Assembly: GCA_024691305.1 (NCBI GenBank) | Contig: JAILNS010000028.1 | Location: 1 to 64,000, forward strand | Direction of reading: 5' to 3' | DNA length: 64,000 nucleotides | Source of the DNA: Lachnospiraceae bacterium | GTDB lineage: Bacteria; Bacillota; Clostridia; Lachnospirales; Lachnospiraceae | The notes under the pieces: generated by a model | What the model saw: only the letters and a program-made list of their open reading frames with translations | Database searches by the model: none | What the model was told of the DNA's origin: nothing | Program-made: the position numbers and the translations under genes | Shown here: positions 16,882 through 24,895 of the stretch, in pieces | How positions within the stretch are numbered: the first letter of the stretch is position 1 | Layout of the letters: each line of letters starts with the position of its first letter

Positions 16882-18177
16882 CTAACACACTTCTTCAAAT
16901 TTATACTTGGTCACTTCTCTGTCCGTTTGGGCTTTCTCGATATGAGCTCCCAACCCCTTTAATTTGGCAGGAAAATCTTCATATCCTCTCTCTATATACT
17001 GAACATTATCAACCGTCGAGAAATCTTTGGCCGTCAGTGCTGCTAAAACCAGTGCAGCTCCCGCACGAAGATCCGGAGCCGATAGATCTGCTCCCTGATA
17101 TGCATCCACACCGTCTATTATCGCCGTGTTGCCCTCGACCTTGATGTGAGCGCCCATCTTACTCAGTTCATCAACATATTTGAATCTGTTTTCAAAAAGC
17201 GACTCGGTAACTATGCTCGATCCGCTTGTAAGTCCAAGTGCCACTGTGATCTGGGGCTGCATATCTGTCGGAAAGCCGGGATAAGGAAGTGTCTTTACAT
17301 TGGTACGCTTAAGCGGCTTTGAAGCAACCACTCTTACCCAGTCATCGCCTTCCTCAACCTCACATCCCATCTCCATAAGTTTCGCGCTTATAGACTCAAG
17401 GTGCTTGGGAATAACGTTCTTTACAACTACATCGCCTTTGGTGACCGCTGCTGCGAACATATATGTACCCGCTTCTATCTGATCCGGGATTATCGCATAT
17501 TCTGTACCGTGAAGTTTCTCAACTCCCTTGATACGTATAACATCTGTTCCTGCGCCCCTTATGCTTGCACCACAACTGTTTAAGAAGTTTGCAAGATCAA
17601 CTATATGAGGCTCCTTGGCAGCATTCTCTATAATGGTTGTACCTTCGGCCATAACAGAGGCCAAGATCACATTCATGGTAGCACCGACGCTTACCACATC
17701 CATGTAGATATGTCCGCCATGCAATTTATCGGCATATGCATATACTCTGCCATGAGGCAGTTCCACATTGGCACCAAGCCCCTGGAATCCTTTGATATGC
17801 TGGTCTATGGGCCTTAATCCTATATTGCATCCGCCGGGATATACTACTTCCGCCTTATGGATCTTGCCCAATAAAGCTCCAAGCAGATAATAGGAGGCTC
17901 TTATCTTTCTGATATAATCTCCGTCTATACGGTAATCCATTATATTGGAACCGTTGATCTTGACAGTATGTCTGTCAACCCATTCCACAACCGCCCCAAC
18001 GCTTTCTATTGCAGTCAGGATCGCATGGATATCCGTCACATCCGGAAGATTCTCTATTAGTACCGTTTCGTTCGGCATTATGGCAGCTGCAAGGATTGGA
18101 AGTGCCGCATTCTTGGCACCGGATATATCCACCTCTCCTACGAGAGGATTGCCACCTTTTATCACATACTGGTCCAT
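16882..18177 (-). CDS. murA: UDP-N-acetylglucosamine 1-carboxyvinyltransferase
   Basis: MurA performs the first committed step of peptidoglycan synthesis, adding enolpyruvate from PEP to UDP-GlcNAc. The two-domain inside-out barrel is recognisable from GGNPLVGEVDISGAKNAALP, the active-site loop YPGGCNIGLRPID with the fosfomycin-target Cys at residue 117, and PGFPTDMQPQ. The 431-residue length is normal. It has its own near-consensus promoter and the next gene on the same strand is an M23 peptidase. Confidence 0.97.
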   Translation of the reverse strand: MDQYVIKGGNPLVGEVDISGAKNAALPILAAAIMPNETVLIENLPDVTDIHAILTAIESVGAVVEWVDRHTVKINGSNIMDYRIDGDYIRKIRASYYLLGALLGKIHKAEVVYPGGCNIGLRPIDQHIKGFQGLGANVELPHGRVYAYADKLHGGHIYMDVVSVGATMNVILASVMAEGTTIIENAAKEPHIVDLANFLNSCGASIRGAGTDVIRIKGVEKLHGTEYAIIPDQIEAGTYMFAAAVTKGDVVVKNVIPKHLESISAKLMEMGCEVEEGDDWVRVVASKPLKRTNVKTLPYPGFPTDMQPQITVALGLTSGSSIVTESLFENRFKYVDELSKMGAHIKVEGNTAIIDGVDAYQGADLSAPDLRAGAALVLAALTAKDFSTVDNVQYIERGYEDFPAKLKGLGAHIEKAQTDREVTKYKFEEVC

Positions 18178-18209
18178 GTCATTCTCTCTGTTTTAATTTG
18201 ATCCTACTA

Positions 18210-18238
18210 AATATAAATCGAGAACCAAACAATGTCAA
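18210..18238 (-). promoter_or_regulatory. Sigma-A promoter of murA
   Basis: Minus-strand TTGACA (18233-18238) and TATATT (18210-18215) lie 17 bp apart, 32 bp upstream of the murA start. Confidence 0.75.
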
Positions 18239-18275
18239 TCGAACATATATACCAAGGTTTTGATGATTTTAGCAC

Positions 18276-19853
18276 TTAATTTAGGTAATTAAGTGGATTA
18301 ACCTGTGTTCCGTTTATCAAAATTTCAAAATGAAGATGAGGTCCGGTGCTCACGCCCGTATTACCACTCAAGGCGATCCGCTGCCCCTGACTTACGCTCT
18401 GTCCCGCACTTACAAGAACACGGCTTAAGTGCCCGTATCTCGTCTGTCTTCCGTCAGGATGATTGATATATACAACATAACCATATCCACTGCCCCATCC
18501 TGCTTTGGCCACTACACCACCTGATGATGCATATACAGGAGTACCTGTTGCGGTTGCCCAGTCAACTCCCTTATGATATGTACTTGCACCTGCCTTGGGA
18601 GCCTTTCTTCTTCCAAAGCCGGAAGATAAACGTCCGCCCGATATCGGCTTGATATAAGTCGGAGGTATCTTGGTTCCGCGCTCCACGATCTTTGCCACGG
18701 CTTCGTATGTCACGTCTTCTTTGAGGTATTCTACCTCGGTCTCATCATCATTTATATAGGTGATCAGAGCCATAACATTATGATGACCGGCAGAGGGTTC
18801 CTGCAGTGTCTTCATATCCGTTGTATACCATTCATCATTGTCTACGTATATTATCTCTGCTTCGTAATCTTCCTCATAGTATTTCTGCACAGTTCTTTTT
18901 ACTGCAAGTTTCGGTTTGGGGATCGTGATGGTAAGTTCCTGGCCAATCTGGAGGGTTGAAAACTCATTTTCCACCGAGTCATTCATTGCGATGATATCAT
19001 CCATGGGAATATTTACCTTTTCCGATATTTCACTTAAGGTATCTCCCGACGCCACTTCATAGATGGTAGGAGTAGCCTTGTCCTCGGTAACTTCCTTTAT
19101 CGCAGTTTCAATAGGTGTAAGTTCGGAATTCGGAAGATAGCACTCCACGACTTCTATCGAATCCTTAAAATCCATGCCTGTGATGCCCTGCTCATAGTCC
19201 GCAAAATCCTTTTCGACCGAAGGCTCTATATCCGCAAGTGCTTCTTCCATATAAAAAGCAATTCCCGACTGTGCTTCGGAATCCAGTATCCCGCGAAGTG
19301 TCAGATCCTCTTTTGTATCTTCTTTGTATACAGAAGGCTTAAGCACTGTAAGTTCTCTATTCTTATCAAGATCAAGTACCGGAGTATAGCCTTCATCATC
19401 CTGGTATTTATCAAGTGCCGCCTGCAAAAGCTCTATCACCGCATCCGTACTCTCAAGGTTTATCGAATACTGTCCTATCTTTACGGTATATGCTCTTTCC
19501 ATGGTTTCTTTGGAGTCACGTTCGATGACGCTTTTCATATTCTTTATAACATCGGCTTCATCGGACAATATCCCTATGATTTCTTCTTTGGCTGTAAATG
19601 TAAGATCGGTCCCGGCAAGAACAAGTTCATCCGAAGCAACATTTAACTCGCGCCTGGCTTTTTTTAAACACTGCTTGGCAGTTTCCTCATCTTCAAGCTT
19701 ACCCACAGATGTTCCGTTCAGAAAAACTTCATAAGTATTTGCACCGGTATACTCAAGTTTCTTATATGAAGGAAGCAATAAAGCACAAAAAAGTATGACC
19801 CAAAAGCCATACTTCATGCGCGCTAATTGTTTTTTCGGGGATCTGTTATTCAT
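18276..19853 (-). CDS. Membrane-anchored M23 peptidase with LysM and G5 domains
   Basis: An N-terminal transmembrane anchor (residues about 15-30) is followed by a long extracellular region. It contains a LysM domain (YEVASGDTLSEISEKVNI, about 270-320), a G5 domain (about 325-400) and a C-terminal M23 metallopeptidase domain. Zinc ligands are visible as HKGVDWA, GHLS and HLHFE. It probably cuts peptide bridges in peptidoglycan. I chose the ATG at 19853 (525 residues), which overlaps the upstream gene's TGA and has an AGG about nine bases before it. A TTG one codon earlier is also in frame. It forms a two-gene operon with the coiled-coil protein. Confidence 0.92.
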   Translation of the reverse strand: MNNRSPKKQLARMKYGFWVILFCALLLPSYKKLEYTGANTYEVFLNGTSVGKLEDEETAKQCLKKARRELNVASDELVLAGTDLTFTAKEEIIGILSDEADVIKNMKSVIERDSKETMERAYTVKIGQYSINLESTDAVIELLQAALDKYQDDEGYTPVLDLDKNRELTVLKPSVYKEDTKEDLTLRGILDSEAQSGIAFYMEEALADIEPSVEKDFADYEQGITGMDFKDSIEVVECYLPNSELTPIETAIKEVTEDKATPTIYEVASGDTLSEISEKVNIPMDDIIAMNDSVENEFSTLQIGQELTITIPKPKLAVKRTVQKYYEEDYEAEIIYVDNDEWYTTDMKTLQEPSAGHHNVMALITYINDDETEVEYLKEDVTYEAVAKIVERGTKIPPTYIKPISGGRLSSGFGRRKAPKAGASTYHKGVDWATATGTPVYASSGGVVAKAGWGSGYGYVVYINHPDGRQTRYGHLSRVLVSAGQSVSQGQRIALSGNTGVSTGPHLHFEILINGTQVNPLNYLN

Positions 19854-20458
19854 CAAAGATAACCTAATGTGAGCATAATATTAATGACAAGTTCTCCGAG
19901 AACTATCACAAACATTATTATCTGTAACGGAAGAAGTGCACGGTTACGAATTGATTTCTTTACAGACTCTTCCATATTATTAAGCTGACTCGCCATTCCG
20001 GATACGGCCTGTCCCTGACTCTTTTGCTGTTCATTCAGGGTTTCAAGCATGGCGGAGAGCATATCCGTCTTTTCGGTAAGTTCATCCAATATCTGTTTAT
20101 TGTTGGAACTTAACTGTTCGCCGAGTTTTTCATTAACCTGCTCGGACTGTTTACCGAGTTCATCCACAAGTGATGCCTGTACATTACGATATACACGAAC
20201 GTTCTCTTTATGTATATGGTTTTCAAGTTTTTCACTAAGTCCCCCAAGCTGATCCGAAATACCTGAAATATCGACTTCGGCGGCACCGCCCTGTCCCATG
20301 GAGGACATTTTGGTCTCCAACTCCTGAAGTGTGGTCATAAGTCTGTTCACTTCTGACTTAAGTTTTTCTGCTTCAGTTGCCTCTGCCTGAGAATTCGCAT
20401 TTATCATTTCCTGTGAAGAAGAAAAATGCTGTGATAATCTGTCACTGAAACCATCCAT
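19853..20458 (-). CDS. Coiled-coil protein with a C-terminal membrane anchor
   Basis: The 201-residue protein is almost entirely predicted helix, with heptad-like Leu/Gln/Glu/Ser runs (residues about 25-165) and a single transmembrane segment near the C-terminus (LLPLQIIMFVIVLGELVINIML). I do not recognise a family. The tail-anchored layout and translational coupling to an M23 peptidase suggest a cytoplasmic or wall-facing scaffold that positions or controls that enzyme, by analogy with other coiled-coil regulators of wall hydrolases; this is inference only. A good promoter lies at 20507-20535. Confidence 0.8.
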   Translation of the reverse strand: MDGFSDRLSQHFSSSQEMINANSQAEATEAEKLKSEVNRLMTTLQELETKMSSMGQGGAAEVDISGISDQLGGLSEKLENHIHKENVRVYRNVQASLVDELGKQSEQVNEKLGEQLSSNNKQILDELTEKTDMLSAMLETLNEQQKSQGQAVSGMASQLNNMEESVKKSIRNRALLPLQIIMFVIVLGELVINIMLTLGYL

Positions 20459-20506
20459 AATCTTTTCCTCTCTGTTAACCCGTTACTGTGTTTAAACAGC
20501 ATTGAA

Positions 20507-20535
20507 AGTATACCAAATCGTCATAACGCATGCAA
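20507..20535 (-). promoter_or_regulatory. Promoter of the coiled-coil/M23 operon
   Basis: Minus-strand TTGCAT (20530-20535) and TATACT (20507-20512) have 17-bp spacing and lie about 50 bp before the start codon. Confidence 0.7.
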
Positions 20536-20646
20536 CTCTTTGTATGAAATGCACAAATTCCGACGTTCATTTTTTACCGTTTTGGTTATTTTACCGATTT
20601 GTTACATCGTGTTCATATTTTATTCATAATTGAATAGTATCTTAAA

Positions 20647-20745
20647 CATATACAAATTGAGACTTCAAGCAGATGAATTTTTTCATAATAGCCCGGGCGC
20701 CGTGAGGTGCCTGGGCACTCCTCATTTTTAGGGCTTTTTATTTAT
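20647..20745 (+). ncRNA. Candidate small RNA ending in nested GC-rich hairpins
   Basis: In an AT-rich gap, 20691-20716 forms an 11-bp stem with a GTGA tetraloop (GNRA class). Two of its pairs are G-U only when read on the plus strand. Overlapping it, 20703-20724 forms a second stem-loop (TGAGGTGC with GCAC...CTCA) followed by five T's, a plus-strand terminator. AGCCC (20690-20694) can also pair with GGGCT (20731-20735) before another T-run. A modest plus-strand promoter, TTCATA-17-TAGTAT, lies at 20612-20640. The mutually exclusive stems resemble an attenuator. It may instead be only a transcription barrier behind the alarmone synthetase gene. Confidence 0.35.
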
Positions 20746-21397
20746 TTTTGTTTTCATTCTGCTCGGATATTTCAAGTATCTCATTATTCAGTTCGAGCAT
20801 CTTCGCATCCAGTTCACTGACCATCTTGGCACAGTCTATAAGTTCAAGACTTATCCTGTCGGGAGCATTACCTTCAAACTTATAATTGATCTTATGCTCC
20901 AGGCTTGCCCAGAAATCCATCGCAACCGTACGGATCTGGATCTCCACTTTCACCTGGTCGCAGCGGTTTGACAGATACACCGGAACCGTAACTATCATGT
21001 GGTAGCTCTTATATCCGCTGGGTTTGGGATTAACTATATAATCCTTCACGGACAAAACCGTAATATCATCCTGAGCGCTTATCATTTCTGCGATCCTGTA
21101 TATATCGGATGTAAAAGAGCATATGATCCTTATTCCCGCAAGGTCATTACAATATTCGATCATGTTATCAAGCGTGGATTCAACTCCGTGTCTTCGAAGT
21201 TTCTTGACGATGCTTTCCGGAGTCTTGATCCTGCCCTTGATATGTTCTATCGGATTATATCTGTGCACTTCCTGAAGCTCATCATTAAGTATTTCCATAC
21301 GTGTCATTATGAGCTTAAGTGCCGCATTATACCTTAGCTGCAAAGCCTCATAAGACTCCGCATCCCAATCTCTGTGACTGTCATTAACTGCATCCAT
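20738..21397 (-). CDS. Small alarmone synthetase, RelQ/YjbM-like (p)ppGpp synthetase
   Basis: The protein transfers pyrophosphate from ATP to GTP or GDP. It has only the synthetase domain of RelA/SpoT. Visible signatures are IKGRIKTPESIVKKL, DLAGIRIICSF, NPKPSGYKSYHMIV (G-loop region) and VEIQIRTVAMDFWASLEHKINYK with the catalytic Glu-x-Gln. No HD hydrolase, TGS or ACT domain is present and the 219-residue length fits small synthetases with a C-terminal helix for tetramer formation. It is the last gene of a long minus-strand run headed by surface-glycan genes. The start has two close ATG codons behind a GGGGG ribosome site. Confidence 0.93.
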   Translation of the reverse strand: MDAVNDSHRDWDAESYEALQLRYNAALKLIMTRMEILNDELQEVHRYNPIEHIKGRIKTPESIVKKLRRHGVESTLDNMIEYCNDLAGIRIICSFTSDIYRIAEMISAQDDITVLSVKDYIVNPKPSGYKSYHMIVTVPVYLSNRCDQVKVEIQIRTVAMDFWASLEHKINYKFEGNAPDRISLELIDCAKMVSELDAKMLELNNEILEISEQNENKNK

Positions 21398-21455
21398 TTG
21401 CTGTTACCCCCATATATGCAAATCCGTCTGTCCCCCCGGAATAACGTATTTGCAC

Positions 21456-21722
21456 TTAGTCCTCCTCTATTATCTGTATTTCCAAAAAATCAAAATCTAT
21501 ATCATCTATAAAACTGTCCGGCCCGAATCTTGCCTTTGCATACTTTTTAAAATCCGAAATATTGGTTTCAAGCCAGATCGGTTTCGACAGATCAAACCTG
21601 ATACATACTTCCTCCAGTGACTTAAAGACCTTGTGCGTACGCGTATCGTCACTGTCATCTGCGACAACGGTGTCATTAAGCATATGATTATTCTTAAATT
21701 CTCTCGCCCATAATCTAAACAC
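21456..21722 (-). CDS. Hypothetical 88-residue acidic protein
   Basis: I do not recognise a family. The protein is small and acidic, with no signal or membrane segment, and ends in Asp/Glu/Ile-rich residues (DDIDFDFLEIQIIEED). It appears to start at a GTG (21722) with AAGGG about ten bases upstream, 16 bp after the pyrophosphorylase stop. An in-frame ATG at 21683 is an alternative. Its place between the UDP-sugar pyrophosphorylase and the alarmone synthetase suggests co-expression with them. Confidence 0.6.
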   Translation of the reverse strand: MFRLWAREFKNNHMLNDTVVADDSDDTRTHKVFKSLEEVCIRFDLSKPIWLETNISDFKKYAKARFGPDSFIDDIDFDFLEIQIIEED

Positions 21723-21738
21723 CGGTCATTGCCCTTTC

Positions 21739-22986
21739 TTACAGTTCAATACCGTTCTTTTTGCACAGTTCTCTAGCGCTTTCGACCGAATCGATACCTG
21801 TCTTATTCTTAATAGGCGCAAACTCACGCTCACGGACAACTTCATATGGCAAACATGATCTCATCTGATGGATCATATCAAGTACAAGCTGTTCAAACTT
21901 AAATCCGTTAGGCTTATCGGGCTTTATAAGTTCTCCGTTTTCATCAAGGTGTGGGATCATCTTTTCCACAACATGCATCGGAAGGTCTTTTGATAATATC
22001 TCTTCAAGTGCAGATACCTTAAATAAGTAATTAAGGATAACTCCAAATCTGTATGCAGGCATACCCTTATCGTTTTTGGCATGCATGATCTCATCGGTCA
22101 TCTCATAATATTCAACGATCGAAGGTCTTCCGTCTTCAAGACACATAACACCTATCGCTTCATCAGGAGCAGCCTTTGCAACAACCTTTGCGCCGGCCTC
22201 GACTCCACGCTCAATACATGCACCGACAAATGCGGGATCGGCTATTCTCTGAAGAACATTGTCAACGGCAAAGATATTTAAATATTCGATCCCCTGCTCA
22301 TGTACTCCATCGAGCAGTCCGGCATTTACAAGAGATTTAAACCATCCTGCGTTTCCGTTGGGGGATGTGGCTATCCTGCCTTTTCCTTCAAGATAGACTT
22401 TGCCGTCCCTGTCTGTTGCGGGTGCCATATCCTGCTTGAAGAAATACACATGATCTTTGTTATATCCGAAATAGTTCTTTTCTTCAAAGAATGCTATCGT
22501 GGCATCATTATTTTTTTCGCTGGTCATTATATAAAAAGGAATCCATATATCATCACGTCCGGTAGCCTCATTTGCGGCTCTTATCACGTCAAATGTGTTT
22601 TCTATCAGGCGTTCGAATATAAATACCTCATGGGTAAGGCCTATATCATACATTCCCTTGGGGTTGTCCGAACCGAGTCTTGTACCCATACCGCCTGCAA
22701 GAAGCACTGCACCCACTTTGTTGTGCGCGATCGCATCGATACCTATCTGAGTATATCTTTCCTTATTTGCTTCTATCTCGGGAAGTTCCATGCACTCAAG
22801 CGGAGTTATAACTCCTTTTTTTGCTCCGTGCTCACCCTGGCTTATATAATCTATGACCGAGAAGTCGGTCTCGTCTATCTGTTTAAGAAGTGCTTCTTTT
22901 TGCGCCTGATCCAGTTCCTCATAATATTTAAGCAACTGTGTCTGGCCGATCCTGTCCAGTTTGTCATATGCCTCGTTGTAGTTCAT
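21739..22986 (-). CDS. UDP-sugar pyrophosphorylase (UDP-GlcNAc/UTP-hexose type)
   Basis: The protein joins UTP and a sugar 1-phosphate to make a UDP-sugar. The nucleotide loop AVLLAGGMGTRLGSDNPKGMYDIG (about residues 92-115), the substrate segments IMTSEKNND and GNAGWFKSL, and the 415-residue length place it with eukaryotic-type UDP-GlcNAc/UDP-Gal pyrophosphorylases rather than GlmU or GalU. The exact sugar cannot be told. It would supply activated sugar for the glycan cluster with which it is apparently co-transcribed. The start has an AAAGGAA ribosome site. Confidence 0.9.
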   Translation of the reverse strand: MNYNEAYDKLDRIGQTQLLKYYEELDQAQKEALLKQIDETDFSVIDYISQGEHGAKKGVITPLECMELPEIEANKERYTQIGIDAIAHNKVGAVLLAGGMGTRLGSDNPKGMYDIGLTHEVFIFERLIENTFDVIRAANEATGRDDIWIPFYIMTSEKNNDATIAFFEEKNYFGYNKDHVYFFKQDMAPATDRDGKVYLEGKGRIATSPNGNAGWFKSLVNAGLLDGVHEQGIEYLNIFAVDNVLQRIADPAFVGACIERGVEAGAKVVAKAAPDEAIGVMCLEDGRPSIVEYYEMTDEIMHAKNDKGMPAYRFGVILNYLFKVSALEEILSKDLPMHVVEKMIPHLDENGELIKPDKPNGFKFEQLVLDMIHQMRSCLPYEVVREREFAPIKNKTGIDSVESARELCKKNGIEL

Positions 22987-23012
22987 TTTCGGTAATTCCT
23001 TTCTGCAATTAA

Positions 23013-23789
23013 TTAATATCTGCGTATCCTGCCCTGTCCCTGAAGTATACGTCTTCTGTCCGAAGGGTCCACGGACACTATTTGTCCTCTTCTGTCATAC
23101 TGTGTAAGCAGGTCCGAATTCTTGGCAAGCCGCCCCCCTCCGTAATCAGCCATAAATGCAGCCATATCTTCGGGAGAATTGGTTCTTACCGGGGTTCTTT
23201 CCACGGTTCTTTCCGGTATTTGTTCCGGTATTTGTTCGGTCTTTTCGTCTCTTTCGCGGGTATTCATAAAGGGAACAAAACCATCATCACCGTATTTATC
23301 AGGGTCTGTTCCCGATACTTCCTCAGGTTCTTTGATGCTCTCTTCGGCCTCTTCATCGTAAAGCCCGGTATATGGAACCTCGTCTTTGACCGCCGGTTGT
23401 GCGGCTCCGCCGTTCCATATGGATAAGAAGAAATTCACCAGTGAATTCCAGGAGTCTTTAAGTATCGATCCAATGGAGGGCTGCTTTTGCGGCATTTCCG
23501 TAGCTGCAACGCCATCGGTAGAAAGTTCTACCGTAACTCCATATCCGTCAAATCTCGAATGAAGGTTGGCCTTGGCTTTGGCTGCCTCTTCGCGTGCGAT
23601 CTCTTCCCTGATCTGTGATATCGTCTTGGTTTCGCTCTTTATCGCAGAACCGGGCTCGTATATAACGCCCTCGCTGTCTTCGGGCAAACTGAAATTGCCG
23701 GTTTCGGTACTCCCGGCATCCTGAACTCTCCGGTTATTCTGTGTCCCGTCAACAGGGGACATTCCGTTGATCCTGTCTATAGGAGGCAT
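23013..23789 (-). CDS. Hypothetical low-complexity protein in the glycan cluster
   Basis: This 258-residue hydrophilic protein has no recognised domain. Residues about 60-80 are helical and charged. A short amphipathic or weakly hydrophobic patch (SWNSLVNFFLSIW) lies near residue 120. A Pro/Glu/Arg/Thr run with internal repetition (IPEQIPERTVERTPVR) follows, and the C-terminus is Arg-rich. There is no signal peptide. It starts 3 bp after the SGNH gene and 26 bp before the pyrophosphorylase, so it belongs to the same transcript. It may be a cytoplasmic or membrane-peripheral adaptor; function unknown. Confidence 0.65.
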   Translation of the reverse strand: MPPIDRINGMSPVDGTQNNRRVQDAGSTETGNFSLPEDSEGVIYEPGSAIKSETKTISQIREEIAREEAAKAKANLHSRFDGYGVTVELSTDGVAATEMPQKQPSIGSILKDSWNSLVNFFLSIWNGGAAQPAVKDEVPYTGLYDEEAEESIKEPEEVSGTDPDKYGDDGFVPFMNTRERDEKTEQIPEQIPERTVERTPVRTNSPEDMAAFMADYGGGRLAKNSDLLTQYDRRGQIVSVDPSDRRRILQGQGRIRRY

Positions 23790-23792
23790 CTG

Positions 23793-24890
23793 TCACCACC
23801 CCTGTTTAAGAAGGTCTTCGTAGTCAAAGTCCGTCGCAATATCCCGCATATGGTCTATATGTTTATACACATCATCCATACTGTATACCTGATCGGTACC
23901 ATCCGCAAAACACCCGGTCATATAATGATTATACCTTGGATGATAGTGCGTATAATCTGCATAATTATTCAAATCCGTTATGATCTCTTCTTCATCCGCA
24001 AAAAAGAATATATCAACATTGTCATATTCAAGAAGGATCCGGGATATCACTTCGTATTCGTATAATGTAGCTTCCGTTTTATTCTGGTTTCTGCAGTCAT
24101 TCCAAAAAAGGATACTGTACGGCGGATAAAAAACCGTAAACCTGGTATCGGGATGACTCTCGATAAACGGAACTATATTCTCTTCCATATTAACACATAT
24201 TTGCTCTTCAAAGTAATCTTTTGGAAGTTCATCGGGAACCGGGTCATTCGGAACATATTCAGCAAGATAATTCGGAAGCACATAGTTTATATTATAGTAT
24301 TCGTCCGTCCACCAGCTCGCATATACATTACTCAGATCCGTAGCATCCGGAGATATGACGGGTTTTATCACATAATTAAGAAGAACATCCTTGTTAAGCA
24401 CATAATTTATATCATTGATCAGGTTGTCATCATACAGATACTCCGGCAGCGGAAACTTGATCTGATCCTTATCGGAAGAATAGTTTATGACATCTATCCC
24501 AAGAAATACCCTCGAAACGTCAGGGTGCGTCTCAAAGATCACCGACATGATATTTGATATATCCTTAGGGTATGCACCGGAATAGGGAAGTTTGATCGTA
24601 TTAAGCCCCATCTCCTCATAAAACCAGTCAGTGTCGAAATTCACAGTCATGGATGAGCCCAGGATCACGGAATCATATTCCATGTGGGCTGCCATTCCGG
24701 GGTTTTGTGAGAGCTGATTGTCCACTTCGTACGCAAACCCTTTAAGAGGTGTATGGTAGTGAAAGAACGGATCGACATAGACCACAAGAGCCGCGCATAA
24801 AACCGCAGCAACAAGACCGGTTGCAACGAGTATTATTATGTATTTCTTAAATCCTGATTTATCTATTTGCATATTTTCTTTGTTATACAT
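23793..24890 (-). CDS. SGNH-hydrolase-like membrane protein partnered with MBOAT (DltD/AlgJ-like)
   Basis: One transmembrane helix near the N-terminus (about 16-38) exports a long domain. Block I reads ILGSSMTVNFD (Ser at 79-80), and an Asp/His-rich stretch near the C-terminus (NYADYTHYHPRYNHY) could supply the rest of a Ser-His-Asp triad. This is the arrangement of DltD, AlgJ and PatB proteins that pass acyl groups delivered by an MBOAT protein onto an extracellular glycan. The MBOAT gene is directly upstream. I use the ATG at 24890, six bases after the MBOAT stop; a TTG at 24899 overlaps that stop and lacks a ribosome site. Confidence 0.8.
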   Translation of the reverse strand: MYNKENMQIDKSGFKKYIIILVATGLVAAVLCAALVVYVDPFFHYHTPLKGFAYEVDNQLSQNPGMAAHMEYDSVILGSSMTVNFDTDWFYEEMGLNTIKLPYSGAYPKDISNIMSVIFETHPDVSRVFLGIDVINYSSDKDQIKFPLPEYLYDDNLINDINYVLNKDVLLNYVIKPVISPDATDLSNVYASWWTDEYYNINYVLPNYLAEYVPNDPVPDELPKDYFEEQICVNMEENIVPFIESHPDTRFTVFYPPYSILFWNDCRNQNKTEATLYEYEVISRILLEYDNVDIFFFADEEEIITDLNNYADYTHYHPRYNHYMTGCFADGTDQVYSMDDVYKHIDHMRDIATDFDYEDLLKQGW

Positions 24891-24895
24891 CTCTG

